DNA from: Granulicella sp.
GTDB lineage: Bacteria; Acidobacteriota; Terriglobia; Terriglobales; Acidobacteriaceae
DNA length: 43,902 bases
Direction of reading: 5' to 3'
Assembly: GCA_027452215.1 (NCBI GenBank)
Contig: DAIDGQ010000033.1
Coordinates: forward strand, 1-43,902
The notes under the pieces were generated by a model that worked only from the letters and a program-made list of their open reading frames with translations, made no database searches and was not told the DNA's origin. Numbering within the stretch: position 1 is the stretch's first letter; every line of letters begins with the position of its first letter. The position numbers were made by a program, and so were the translations under genes. Positions 8,400 to 16,484 of the stretch are shown piece after piece.

Positions 8400-9137
8400 T
8401 TACTGCTGGGGCTTGGATGCTGCGGGAGGGGTTGCGGATGCGGGCTTGTCGGCTGGCGGCGGCGTGGCTGGCTTGGCTGGAGCCGTGGCCGGGGCTGGGG
8501 GAGCCGGAGGAGCCTTGGGCTTGGGCATCTGGTCGTCCTGCGCGATGAACTCTACGTCAAAGACCAGCGTGGATTTCGCTGGGATGACGGGAGGGCGGCC
8601 AGCTTCGCCATAAGCGAGCTCGTAGGGGATGAAGAGGCGGCGCTTGCCACCGACGTGCATTCCCTCAAAGCCGGTGTCCCAGCCAGCGATGACGCGATGC
8701 TGGCCGTAGGGGAACGAGATGGGCTCGCCGCGGTCAACGGACGAGTCGAACTTGGTTCCGTCCGTGAGGTAGCCCGTGTAGTGGACGGTGTAGTACTTAC
8801 CGGGCTTAGCCAGTGGGCCCGTGCCAACCACGGTGTCGATGTAGTTAAGCGAGTAAGTGGTCTTTTCACCAGCGAGGGTGGCGCGAAGCTCAGGGCTGAT
8901 AAGCGGTGAGGCATAGTCGAGATGGATGTCCGGGGTGTGCGTCAGCGTATACAGTGGCTTGGCGCACGGCAGACCGGCAGGGAGCGCGGGGATCTTGGGC
9001 GAGAGCTCCGGCAGCTTGGCGCACCCGACAGTGGTGGTGTGGTGGACGGTGGCGGCTGCGGTGTGATGAACGGGGGCGGTCTGGGCGGCGACCGTGGTCG
9101 CGGCGAGGAGGAGGGCGGAGAGAGTTGTTGTTTTCAT
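8400..9137 (-). CDS. exported FKBP-type peptidyl-prolyl isomerase
   Basis: This 245-aa protein has an N-terminal signal peptide (MKTTTLSALLLAATTVAAQ) and so should act in the periplasm. A His/Thr-rich stretch and a preamble of unknown role (about 20-97) precede one FKBP domain (about 98-192) with the marks YTVHYTGYLTDGTKFDSS, VIAGWDTGFEGMHVGGKRRL and IPYELAYGE. The last 50 residues are a Pro/Ala/Lys-rich tail, probably unstructured or wall/envelope-associated. It would catalyse cis-trans isomerisation of X-Pro bonds in exported proteins. It is on the same strand as the ABC exporter, 81 bp upstream of that gene, but an array separates them. Confidence 0.92.
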   Translation of the reverse strand: MKTTTLSALLLAATTVAAQTAPVHHTAAATVHHTTTVGCAKLPELSPKIPALPAGLPCAKPLYTLTHTPDIHLDYASPLISPELRATLAGEKTTYSLNYIDTVVGTGPLAKPGKYYTVHYTGYLTDGTKFDSSVDRGEPISFPYGQHRVIAGWDTGFEGMHVGGKRRLFIPYELAYGEAGRPPVIPAKSTLVFDVEFIAQDDQMPKPKAPPAPPAPATAPAKPATPPPADKPASATPPAASKPQQ

Positions 9138-9171
9138 GTCGGATTTTAGTGTAGCTGGTTATGGGTTAAGC

Positions 9172-9185
9172 CTTCTAGCTTCTAG
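9172..9185 (-). repeat. heptamer pair, unit CTTCTAG, 2 units
   Basis: Two exact units of the AGCTAGA family (reverse complement) lie 35 bp upstream of the FKBP start. It is a short remnant or seed of the longer arrays. The rest of 9138-9367 is C-rich non-coding DNA in which I see nothing else except the array at 9338-9358. Confidence 0.6.
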
Positions 9186-9337
9186 CCTCACCCCCGCACC
9201 GCAGGACCAGCCCGCCACGAATCCCACGCCCGCCATCCGCGCACGCCCCACGAAAACCCCAACCCGCCTCCCTCCGCGAAACCCGCCTCCCCTCGCACTC
9301 TTTGCGTTAAAGCTCTCTCCCCTGCCATGGTCCTTCC

Positions 9338-9358
9338 CTACCGTCTACCCTCTACTTT
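9338..9358 (-). repeat. heptamer array, unit CTACCNT, 3 units, near the lipoprotein stop
   Basis: Units CTACCGT, CTACCCT and CTACTTT start at 9338, 9345 and 9352. On the minus strand each contains TAG, and the array begins 10 nt after the stop of the lipoprotein gene, so it follows the 3' end of a gene as the AGCTAGA arrays do. Confidence 0.65.
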
Positions 9359-9367
9359 CAGCCGCCC

Positions 9368-10099
9368 TCATCGGCTCGCAATCTCCGTCCCTCTCCGCTC
9401 CCGCAGCCCACAAGACGCCGGCACATTCACCATCTGCTTCGCAAACACCCGAAACCCTTCCGTCCCCGGCTGCAGCGTCGCCCAGTAGCTCGTGCGAGAC
9501 ACCAGCGGCTTCCTCTGCGCAATAATCTGGTTCTCCATAATCTTCACCCCGCACTCTAAATTATTCTCCGGCCGCAAAATCGTCCTCTCCGGATCCTTCC
9601 CCGGAAGCCTCCGGTCCGTCTCCCAATCGAACTCGCACCCATACCTCTCCGCGTCCTCATATTTCAGCTGCAGCAGACCCTCCTGCCGCGACGGCCGATG
9701 CGTCACCGGATCGATCGTATCCACCGCCGCCTCCAGGTGCCGAACATCGCTCGTCGGATTCAGCCCCGCCTCCGCCGCCGCCATCCCCTGGAAGATGTAC
9801 GCCCAGAACTCTCTCTTCTGCGCCTCCGTCTCCTCCGCAAAGCGGGGGCAATACCTCCTCACCGCCCGCGCCGCTCTCGCTCCCAGCATGTCCGCCGGCA
9901 GCGCCTTCTCCACCACCGCATCCCACTCCGGCTGCCACGTCGCCTCGCCCAGCTCCGCCTTCTTCTCATCGAACGGAGTCGGGGGAGCCAGCTTCACCGT
10001 CGGCTGCGTCGGCACCAGCACCACCGGCTCCCGCGACCTCTTGCATCCCGTCACCGCCAACGTCCCGCACAGCCCAACCAACCATAGCCAACGAGCCAT
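9368..10099 (-). CDS. lipoprotein with lysozyme-like (SLT transglycosylase) fold, putative
   Basis: This 243-aa protein has a lipoprotein signal: a hydrophobic N-terminus and lipobox LAVTGC with Cys19 as the likely lipidated residue. After a Pro-rich linker the body has the order of marks seen in soluble lytic transglycosylases: AAAEAGLNP with candidate catalytic Glu110, then GLLQL (141-145), then DPERTILRPENNLECGVKI. This suggests peptidoglycan binding or cleavage at a membrane-anchored site. The match is by motif order only. It could be an inactive relative, because the spacing between Glu110 and GLLQ is not canonical as far as I can judge. Confidence 0.75.
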   Translation of the reverse strand: MARWLWLVGLCGTLAVTGCKRSREPVVLVPTQPTVKLAPPTPFDEKKAELGEATWQPEWDAVVEKALPADMLGARAARAVRRYCPRFAEETEAQKREFWAYIFQGMAAAEAGLNPTSDVRHLEAAVDTIDPVTHRPSRQEGLLQLKYEDAERYGCEFDWETDRRLPGKDPERTILRPENNLECGVKIMENQIIAQRKPLVSRTSYWATLQPGTEGFRVFAKQMVNVPASCGLRERRGTEIASR

Positions 10100-10295
10100 C
10101 TCAAGCTAACCTTTCCGTCCCCAAACGCCCAACGCTCTCCGGGCTCTTCCCTTGTCTGATGCCATAACCACGACACAACGCAGCCCCACCCTCCCCCGCC
10201 CCTTCCGTAATCCCGCCCACCCAATACAGCGTCTAATGCAACGAGGTCACCTGAGGCCTCGGCCTCAAGCGCACGCTCATCGAGGTACCTCCACC

Positions 10296-11081
10296 ATGCT
10301 CCGCCCTCTGCGTCTCTCCCTCATCCTCCTCACCCTCTGCCTTCTCTCCTCTCCCTCCTTCGCCGACGATCACGCCCACCCAAAGCCCACCCCCGTCGAG
10401 CAGACCCTCCAGCCCCTCGCCCCCGGCCTCACCCTCCCCATCGAGCTCTCACGAGGTCTCAAAGCCGGCCACACCAAACCAGGCTCCACCGTCACCGGCT
10501 TCACCACCCAGCGCATCCCCCTCGGCCCCGGCGTTTATCTCCCTCGCGGAGTCAAAGTCACCGGCACCGTCATCGCCTCCACCGCCCCCGACAAGAAGGC
10601 CGGCCACCCCGCCATCCTCTCCATCCGCTTTGACACCCTTCACTACCATCAACAGTCCCTTCCCCTCCTCACCGAAGCCCTCGCCATCGCCAACTTCACC
10701 AACGTCGACGACACCTTCTCTCCCGCCTCCGATCCCTCCGACAAAGGCAATCCCAGCCCCGCCAACTGGACCACCAGCCAGATCGGCGGCGATCAGGTCG
10801 TCCGCTCCGGCTGGGTCGGTCCCGTCGTCAATCGCTCCATGCAGCGAGTAGGCTCTGCCGATTTTCATGGCGTCTACGCCGACCCTCCCGCCGGAGCCTC
10901 AGGCCCGGCCGCCATCCCCCACGCCCTCGGAGTCTTCTCCACCACCGCCCAGGGCCTCTACGGCTTTGACGGTGACGACAAACTCTCCTTCTCCGAAAAC
11001 AACATCACCGTCACCGCCAACGGCAACCTCACCCTCCGCAGCGGAGACAACCTGCTACTCAAAGTCCTGCCCACACCCTAG
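10296..11081 (+). CDS. exported protein of unknown function with VirB10/TrbI-like segment
   Basis: I chose ATG 10296 because it opens a good signal peptide (LSLILLTLCLLSSPSFA); a longer frame upstream is Arg/Pro-rich and lacks one. The mature protein is about 240 aa. One segment (LKAGHTKPGSTVTGFTTQ then LPRGVKVTGTVIAS) resembles the low-complexity beta strands of VirB10/TrbI-type proteins, where bioactive-looking but structural GxxLPxGxxLxGxV repeats occur. There are no other secretion genes nearby, so a type IV secretion role is not supported. It is divergent from the lipoprotein gene across a 196-bp gap in which I see no clear promoter. Confidence 0.75.
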   Translation: MLRPLRLSLILLTLCLLSSPSFADDHAHPKPTPVEQTLQPLAPGLTLPIELSRGLKAGHTKPGSTVTGFTTQRIPLGPGVYLPRGVKVTGTVIASTAPDKKAGHPAILSIRFDTLHYHQQSLPLLTEALAIANFTNVDDTFSPASDPSDKGNPSPANWTTSQIGGDQVVRSGWVGPVVNRSMQRVGSADFHGVYADPPAGASGPAAIPHALGVFSTTAQGLYGFDGDDKLSFSENNITVTANGNLTLRSGDNLLLKVLPTP

Positions 11082-11254
11082 GAACTCCTCGCACCAAGGG
11101 CCAGCGCAACATCTTCCGGCAGGCCTTCCAGAAGCGAGCCGACGCCTCACTCCCGCCAGAGGCTCATCAACAACCGCACCCCATCCGCCGCCGCAATGCC
11201 CGGAACACATTCCAGGCTCCCGGCCCTCCCACCCCTGCCCGGGACTTGCTTTTC

Positions 11255-11289
11255 TCTACTGTCTATCCTCTACTGTCTACTGTCTGCCT
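11255..11289 (+). repeat. heptamer array, unit TCTACTG, 5 units, directly upstream of rdgB
   Basis: Units start at 11255, 11262, 11269, 11276 and 11283 (TCTACTG, TCTATCC, TCTACTG, TCTACTG, TCTGCCT). The array ends two bases before the rdgB ATG, displacing any ribosome site. In the sense direction it closely resembles the pyrimidine-rich array before the ABC exporter start. The rest of the 210-bp gap after the preceding gene holds nothing I recognise. Confidence 0.88.
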
Positions 11290-11291
11290 TT

Positions 11292-11909
11292 ATGACTCTC
11301 TACCCCGCCACCACCAACATCGGTAAGTTCGCCGAGTTCAAAGCCGCCGCCCACCTCGAAGGAGTCGACATCGAACGACTCCCCGGCATCGACGACATGC
11401 CCGAGCCCTACGAGAGCGCCTCCACCTTCATGGGCAACGCCGAAATCAAGGCCCGCGCCTACTCCAGCCTCGCCCCCGGTCTCCTCGTCCTCGCCGACGA
11501 CTCCGGCCTCGAAATCGAAGCCCTCGGAGGTGCCCCCGGTGTCCACTCCGCCCGCTTCGCCGACTTCCGCTGCTTCGAGCCCAACGCCGGCTACAAAGAC
11601 ATTCGCAACAACCTCTGCATCCTCTCCCTCCTCGACGCACTCCCCAATCCCAGCCGCGCCGCCCGCTTCGTCTGCGCCCTCGCCCTCGCCCGCGACGGCG
11701 AAGTCCTCCTCCGCTCCGAAGGAACCGTCGAAGGCGAAATTCTAGACGCCCCCCGCGGCACCGCCGGCTTCGGCTACGACCCCCTCTTCCTCCTCCCCTC
11801 CCTCGGTCTCACCGCCGCTCAGATCCCCAAAGATCAGAAGTGGCAGCTCTCCCACCGCGGCCACGCCTTCCGTTCTCTCCTCGCGCAACTCCATCAGGCA
11901 AATTTTTAA
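11292..11909 (+). CDS. rdgB: non-canonical purine NTP pyrophosphatase (RdgB/HAM1)
   Basis: This 205-aa enzyme hydrolyses ITP, dITP and XTP to monophosphates and so keeps deaminated purines out of nucleic acids. Family marks are the N-terminal TTNIGKFAEF (variant of TxNxxK), YESASTFMGNAEIKARAY, LADDSGLEIEALGGAPGVHSAR, TAGFGYDPLF and a C-terminal SHRGHAFRSL. The ATG at 11292 is chosen because the family starts right at this strand; a longer frame upstream encodes only translated repeat. No Shine-Dalgarno is present; a heptamer array ends 2 nt before the start. Confidence 0.93.
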   Translation: MTLYPATTNIGKFAEFKAAAHLEGVDIERLPGIDDMPEPYESASTFMGNAEIKARAYSSLAPGLLVLADDSGLEIEALGGAPGVHSARFADFRCFEPNAGYKDIRNNLCILSLLDALPNPSRAARFVCALALARDGEVLLRSEGTVEGEILDAPRGTAGFGYDPLFLLPSLGLTAAQIPKDQKWQLSHRGHAFRSLLAQLHQANF

Positions 11910-11957
11910 CGATATCGCACAATTATTTCGATAACCGCCCACCCAGCCCCCGTTTGC

Positions 11958-11987
11958 TTGACCATCCCTCTTCGTGGGCGGAATAAT
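11958..11987 (+). promoter_or_regulatory. candidate sigma-70 promoter for the sdh operon
   Basis: TTGACC (11958-11963) and AATAAT (11982-11987) are separated by 18 bp, about 180 bp upstream of sdhC. The 259-bp gap between rdgB and sdhC is noticeably more AT-rich than the genes, and contains no other gene. sdhC itself has a good ribosome site, GGGGAG, 5 nt before its ATG. Confidence 0.5.
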
Positions 11988-12168
11988 CGCTTTGCCTCTG
12001 GATTTTGCAAGCGCGCATCCCGAACCTCCGTTCAGTCACGCCGCTTGCAACTCGAAAACAGGGTTCAGGAGCACCGAAAATGGCCGCATCCGCACCTCCC
12101 GCTCCACCTTCCACAACCCAACCACACGGCCCGCGCCTCACCCGCGTATCCAACTCTGGGGAGACTGA

Positions 12169-12858
12169 ATGAGCACTGCTCAAGTCGTTTCTAATCAACT
12201 GCCTCCGGTCACATTCTGGCAATCCACCAACGGCAAGAAGGTCGTCATGGCCGTCACCGGAGTCATGATGTTCGGCTTCGTCATCGGCCACATGCTCGGC
12301 AACCTCCAGATGTACGAAGCCCCCGAGCACATCAACGCCTACGGCCACTTCCTGCACAATCTAGGGGAGTTACTGTGGATTGAGCGCGGCATCATGCTCC
12401 TCGCCATCGCCCTCCACATACTCTCCGCTATCCAGCTAGCCACCCGCAGCAACGCCGCCCGCCCCATCGGCTACTCCCGTAAAGAGGCCATCAACTCCTC
12501 CTACGCCTCCCGCACCATGTACTGGAGCGGACCTATCGTCCTTGCTTTCATCATCTTGCACCTTCTCCAGTTCACCGCCGGTTACCTCCACCCGCACGCT
12601 CAGTTCGTACCCGGCGACGTCTACGGCAATGTCGTCGCAGGCTTCCAGGTATGGTGGGTCTCGGCCTGGTACATCTTTGCAATCAGTCTCTTAGGCCTGC
12701 ATCTCAGCCACGGCCTCTACAGCATGTTCCAATCCGTCGGCCTCGCCCATCCGCGCATCACCCCCCTGCTCAAGAAGGCCGCCGTCGCCATCTCGATCCT
12801 CATCGTTCTGGGGTATATCTCTATTCCTATCAGCGTTTTACTGGGGTTCATAAAATAA
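12169..12858 (+). CDS. sdhC: succinate dehydrogenase cytochrome b subunit
   Basis: This 229-aa membrane anchor has five predicted transmembrane helices and matches the single-anchor, two-haem b558 type found with B-type succinate:quinone reductases (Bacillus, Wolinella, Bacteroidetes). Conserved histidines in helices are candidates for haem ligands, for example His41 in [22 protein letters not shown] and LHLSHGLY. It passes electrons from SdhB to menaquinone. sdhA starts 2 nt after its stop. The absence of a separate sdhD fits the type. Confidence 0.93.
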   Translation: MSTAQVVSNQLPPVTFWQSTNGKKVVMAVTGVMMFGFVIGHMLGNLQMYEAPEHINAYGHFLHNLGELLWIERGIMLLAIALHILSAIQLATRSNAARPIGYSRKEAINSSYASRTMYWSGPIVLAFIILHLLQFTAGYLHPHAQFVPGDVYGNVVAGFQVWWVSAWYIFAISLLGLHLSHGLYSMFQSVGLAHPRITPLLKKAAVAISILIVLGYISIPISVLLGFIK

Positions 12859-12859
12859 G

Positions 12860-14773
12860 ATGACACTCGACGCAAAAATTCCGTCCGGCCCGATCCAGGA
12901 AGCGTGGGCGAAGGCCTGCTTCGACATGAAGCTCGTCAACCCCTCCAACAAACGCAAGCATTCTCTTATAGTTGTAGGCTCCGGCCTCGCCGGAGCCTCC
13001 GCCGCCGCCTCCCTCGGAGAGCTCGGCTACAACGTTAAGTGCTTCTGTTTTCAAGACTCTCCCCGCCGCGCCCACTCCATCGCCGCCCAGGGCGGCATTA
13101 ACGCCGCAAAAAACTACCCAAACGACGGCGAAAGCGTCTTTCGCCTCTTCTACGACACAGTAAAAGGCGGCGATTTCCGCGCCCGCGAAGGCAATGTCTA
13201 CCGCTTAGCGCAAAACAGCGGCAAAATCATCGATCAATGCGTAGCGCAGGGCGTCCCGTTTGCCCGCGAATACGGCGGATCTCTAACCAATCGCTCCTTC
13301 GGCGGAGCCCAGGTTTCGCGCACCTTCTACGCTCGAGGTCAAACCGGCCAGCAGCTTCTGCTAGGTGCATATCAAGCGCTAGAGCGCCAGGTCCACGCCG
13401 GTTCCGTCACCATGATCCCGCGCACCGAGATGCAGGATCTCATCGTCGTCGACGGACAGGCCCGCGGCATCGTCGCTCGCAATCTCCTGACCGGTGAACT
13501 CACCGTCCACATCGCAGACGCGGTAATCCTCGCCACCGGAGGTTACGGCAACGTCTACTACCTCTCCACCAACGCCAAGGGCTCAAACGCCACAGCCATC
13601 TGGCGAGCCTACAAGCGCGGAGCTCTCTTCGCCAACCCTTGCTTCACACAGATTCATCCCACCTGCATTCCGGTCTCCGGCGACTACCAATCCAAGCTCA
13701 CGCTGATGAGCGAATCCCTGCGCAACGACGGCCGAATCTGGGTTCCTAAGAAGAAGGGAGACTCCAGGCCCCCCAATGAAATCCCCGAAGACGAGCGAGA
13801 TTACTATCTCGAACGCCGCTATCCCAGCTTCGGCAACCTCGTCCCGCGAGACGTAGCCTCACGCAACGCCAAGGCTTTGTGCGACGAAGGCTACGGCGTC
13901 GGAAAGTCAGGCCTCGGCGTCTATCTCGACTTCTCCGAATCCATCGCCCGCCTCGGCGAGAAGACCATCCGCGAGCGCTACGGCAATCTCTTCGATATGT
14001 ATCAGCGCATCACAGATGAGAACCCCTACAAGGTCCCGATGCGCATCTACCCCGCCATTCACTACACCATGGGCGGCCTATGGGTGGACTACCAACTGCA
14101 GAGCACCATCCCTGGCCTGTTCGTTCTCGGCGAGGCGAACTTCTCCGATCACGGCGCCAATCGACTCGGCGCAAGCGCATTGATGCAGGGTCTCTCAGAC
14201 GGCTATTTCATCATTCCCTACACGGTCGGGAACTATCTCGCAACCAACAAATTTCCGAAAGTTGAGGACTCCAACCCTGCCGTGCAGGAAGCCATCTCCT
14301 CAGTCAGGACGAAGCTCGACAAACTACTCTCCATCAAAGGCAATCGCACCGTCGATTCCTTCCATCGTGAACTCGGAAAAATCGTATGGGACTACTGCGG
14401 CATGGCCCGAACCGCTGACGGCCTGACCTCAGCCATCGGAAAGATCCGTGCCTTGCGCGAAGAGTATTGGAAGAATGTGAATGTTCCCGGCAGTGGCGAC
14501 GACCTCAACGCAAGCTTGGAGAAGGCCGGCCGCGTAGCCGACTTCTTTGAGTTGGCGGAGTTGATGTGCATCGACGCTCTGGATCGCAACGAGTCCTGCG
14601 GAGGTCACTTCCGCGAGGAGTATCAGACAGCCGACGGTGAAGCTCAGCGCGACGATGAGCACTATTCCTACGTCGCGGCATGGGGCTACGCCGGCGCTGA
14701 CGCTGCTCCCGTTCTTAACAAGGAACCCCTGGAGTTCCATTACGTTCACCCCAGCCAGAGGAGCTACAAGTAA
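12860..14773 (+). CDS. sdhA: succinate dehydrogenase/fumarate reductase flavoprotein subunit
   Basis: This 637-aa subunit oxidises succinate to fumarate. It shows the FAD-binding start [19 protein letters not shown] (about 39-57), the covalent-FAD region [15 protein letters not shown], substrate-site residues in [10 protein letters not shown], the FAD segment [20 protein letters not shown] and the capping/C-terminal [14 protein letters not shown]. Length and the long N-terminal lead suit the B-type enzyme. It sits in sdhC-A-B order with 1-nt and 0-nt gaps, so the operon is tightly coupled. The FAD histidine is the His of HSIAAQGG. Confidence 0.95.
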   Translation: MTLDAKIPSGPIQEAWAKACFDMKLVNPSNKRKHSLIVVGSGLAGASAAASLGELGYNVKCFCFQDSPRRAHSIAAQGGINAAKNYPNDGESVFRLFYDTVKGGDFRAREGNVYRLAQNSGKIIDQCVAQGVPFAREYGGSLTNRSFGGAQVSRTFYARGQTGQQLLLGAYQALERQVHAGSVTMIPRTEMQDLIVVDGQARGIVARNLLTGELTVHIADAVILATGGYGNVYYLSTNAKGSNATAIWRAYKRGALFANPCFTQIHPTCIPVSGDYQSKLTLMSESLRNDGRIWVPKKKGDSRPPNEIPEDERDYYLERRYPSFGNLVPRDVASRNAKALCDEGYGVGKSGLGVYLDFSESIARLGEKTIRERYGNLFDMYQRITDENPYKVPMRIYPAIHYTMGGLWVDYQLQSTIPGLFVLGEANFSDHGANRLGASALMQGLSDGYFIIPYTVGNYLATNKFPKVEDSNPAVQEAISSVRTKLDKLLSIKGNRTVDSFHRELGKIVWDYCGMARTADGLTSAIGKIRALREEYWKNVNVPGSGDDLNASLEKAGRVADFFELAELMCIDALDRNESCGGHFREEYQTADGEAQRDDEHYSYVAAWGYAGADAAPVLNKEPLEFHYVHPSQRSYK

Positions 14774-15562
14774 ATGAAACTCACATTGAAGATCTGGCGG
14801 CAGAAGAACAGGAACGACAAGGGAGCCTTCGTCCCCTACGTCATGAATGACGTCGATCCCGAGATGTCGGTCCTCGAATGCCTCGACGTACTCAACGAGA
14901 CGCTTATCCTGCGAGGCGAAGTTCCTGTGGCGTTCGAGCACGACTGCCGCGAAGGAATCTGCGGCTCCTGCGGCTTCGTGATCAACGGTGTTGCGCATGG
15001 CCCAGAGCGAGGAACCACCGCTTGCCAGTTGACGATGCGGCACTTCAAGGACGGCGATGAACTCACCCTGGAGCCGTGGCGCGCTAAGGCCTTCCCTCTC
15101 ATCAAGGATCTAGTCGTAGATCGCCGCGCTCTCGATCACATCATCGAGGCCGGAGGATATATCTCCGTCTCCACGGGCCAGGCTCCCGACGGCAACGACA
15201 TCCTCGTCGGCAAAGAGATCGCAGACGAGTCCATGGATGCAGCCGCCTGCATCGGTTGTGGAGCCTGCGTCGCCGCCTGCCCCAATGCCTCAGCAGCGCT
15301 CTTCACCGGCGCCAAGATCACACACCTCGGAACCCTTCCCCAGGGCGAACCCGAACGCGAGCGCCGCGCCCTCAGCATGGTCGCGCAGATGAACGCAGAA
15401 GCCTTCGGCAACTGCACCAGCATCGGCGAATGCACGGCTGCGTGCCCTAAGGAAATTCCCCTGGAAGTCATCGCCAACATGAACCGCGATTACGTGTGCG
15501 CCAGCTTCAGGCGACGCGATGACCTGCCAACCCCCGTTCCCCCCGCGGTCCACAGGGCCTAG
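14774..15562 (+). CDS. sdhB: succinate dehydrogenase iron-sulfur subunit
   Basis: This 262-aa subunit carries electrons from FAD to the haem subunit. The plant-type [2Fe-2S] ligands are Cys58, Cys63, Cys66 and Cys84 ([10 protein letters not shown]...C). The bacterial ferredoxin part has [13 protein letters not shown] (about 155) and [16 protein letters not shown] for the [4Fe-4S] and [3Fe-4S] clusters. The ATG follows the sdhA stop with no gap. A run of Pro near the end ([12 protein letters not shown]) closes the protein. The 110-bp gap after it has no clear terminator. Confidence 0.95.
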   Translation: MKLTLKIWRQKNRNDKGAFVPYVMNDVDPEMSVLECLDVLNETLILRGEVPVAFEHDCREGICGSCGFVINGVAHGPERGTTACQLTMRHFKDGDELTLEPWRAKAFPLIKDLVVDRRALDHIIEAGGYISVSTGQAPDGNDILVGKEIADESMDAAACIGCGACVAACPNASAALFTGAKITHLGTLPQGEPERERRALSMVAQMNAEAFGNCTSIGECTAACPKEIPLEVIANMNRDYVCASFRRRDDLPTPVPPAVHRA

Positions 15563-15672
15563 CAAACCATCACCTCGGCGCCTTTCCCTCGAGTCCTGGA
15601 TTCGTTGAGCCTTGGGCAGTCCTCGTCGCATCAAAGCCTTTGCATGCGAATTTCGCTATAGGAGATCTTTCA

Positions 15673-16086
15673 ATGAGCACGACACACAAGACGGTTCAAC
15701 TTCCGGATGCACGACGCATCATCGCCGCGGCTACCAAGAAGGCCGAAGAGATTGGCCAACCCATGAATATCGCCGTGGTGTGCGCTGGAGGACACCTGCT
15801 CGCATTCGAGCGCATGGAAGGTGCATGGCTTGGCTCGGTTGATATCGCACAGAAGAAAGCGTGGACATCGCGTGCCTTCGATATCGAGACGGGAACGCTC
15901 GGCACGCTGTCGCAGTCGGGCGATCAGTTCTTTGGAATCCACGCATCGAATGACGGCAAAGTGATGATCTTCGCTGGTGGCGTGCCGATCAAGCAGGATG
16001 GCAAGGTCATCGGAGCCATTGGCGTGAGTGGCGGCCTGGGCGCACAGGACCAGGCTGTAGCCGAAGCCGGAGTGGCTGGCTTCTAA
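15673..16086 (+). CDS. GlcG/HbpS-like (DUF336) protein
   Basis: This 137-aa protein is a single GlcG/HbpS domain, with the pattern ARRIIAAATKKAEEIGQPMNIAVV, GGHLLAFERMEGAWLGSVDIAQKKAW and a C-terminal GAIGVSGGLGAQDQAVAEAG. Members include haem-binding HbpS and GlcG from glycolate operons; many bind small ligands of unknown nature. I chose ATG 15673 (RBS AGGAGA about 8 nt upstream) over an earlier in-frame start. It is a monocistronic unit between the sdh operon and a hairpin. Confidence 0.88.
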   Translation: MSTTHKTVQLPDARRIIAAATKKAEEIGQPMNIAVVCAGGHLLAFERMEGAWLGSVDIAQKKAWTSRAFDIETGTLGTLSQSGDQFFGIHASNDGKVMIFAGGVPIKQDGKVIGAIGVSGGLGAQDQAVAEAGVAGF

Positions 16087-16124
16087 GGAATTTTCAGCCT
16101 GAGTTTAGCAAGAACTTAAACAGA

Positions 16125-16149
16125 AGAGCCTCGCGCCAAGCGAGGCTCT
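16125..16149. terminator. hairpin between convergent genes, 9-bp perfect stem
   Basis: AGAGCCTCG (16125-16133) pairs perfectly with CGAGGCTCT (16141-16149) across a 7-nt loop. It lies between the plus-strand GlcG-like gene and the minus-strand small ORF. The T-rich stretch is better on the minus strand (TCTGTTTAAG), so it probably ends that transcript; use on the plus strand is less clear. Confidence 0.65.
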
Positions 16150-16181
16150 CTCTGTTATGAGCAAAATGTAGACCTCGCTCA

Positions 16182-16385
16182 TTACTTTGTAAAGATAGAT
16201 GTGCCAGGATTTTTGCCTTCGTCGGCGTGGATACGATTCTGCGCGCGTTTGGCGCTCTCCATAGCCGCCTGGTCAAGACGTCGCTCCGGGGTTTGACCTA
16301 CGCCGATGACTTCGCCGCCACTGCTTTCAATCGCTTCGTGAGAAGGACGAGCTGCCGTTTTCGTCGAATCAATTCCAATTGCCAT
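16182..16385 (-). CDS. small hydrophilic protein, unknown
   Basis: A 67-aa frame runs from ATG 16385 to the stop at 16182. A strong ribosome site (AGAGGTG, about 4 nt before the ATG) and a hairpin at its 3' end support it as a gene, which a plus-strand frame over the same bases lacks. The protein is charged, without membrane segments or Cys: DSTKTAARPSHEAIESSGGE, then TPERRLDQAAMESAKRAQNR, then HADEGKNP. It has the look of a small helical stress-type protein, but I do not recognise the family. It is divergent from the dipeptidase gene. Confidence 0.6.
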   Translation of the reverse strand: MAIGIDSTKTAARPSHEAIESSGGEVIGVGQTPERRLDQAAMESAKRAQNRIHADEGKNPGTSIFTK

Positions 16386-16429
16386 GGTTCACCTCTACTC
16401 ACAAGAGATGGACAATCTACGCATGCGCG

Positions 16430-16466
16430 TTGTCTCGCGAAGCTCGATTGTTACAATCGAACTTCG
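16430..16466 (+). promoter_or_regulatory. candidate promoter with overlapping 29-nt palindrome, upstream of dipeptidase
   Basis: TTGTCT (16430-16435) and TACAAT (16452-16457) are spaced 16 bp. A palindrome runs from 16438 to 16466: CGAAG and TCGATTG pair with CAATCGA and CTTCG around a 3-nt centre, with one mismatch. The centre falls on the -10 element, 19 bp before the start at 16485. This is the layout of a repressor operator. Confidence 0.55.
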
Positions 16467-16484
16467 CTGTAGTTTGGAATCAAT

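Noticed and set aside
10296..11081. Type IV secretion role for the VirB10-like exported protein
   Set aside because: Only one short segment resembles VirB10 and no other secretion genes are near.
16227..16472. Plus-strand 81-codon frame over the small minus-strand gene
   Set aside because: It has no ribosome site and an Arg/Ser-rich product; the minus-strand frame has a strong ribosome site and a 3' hairpin.
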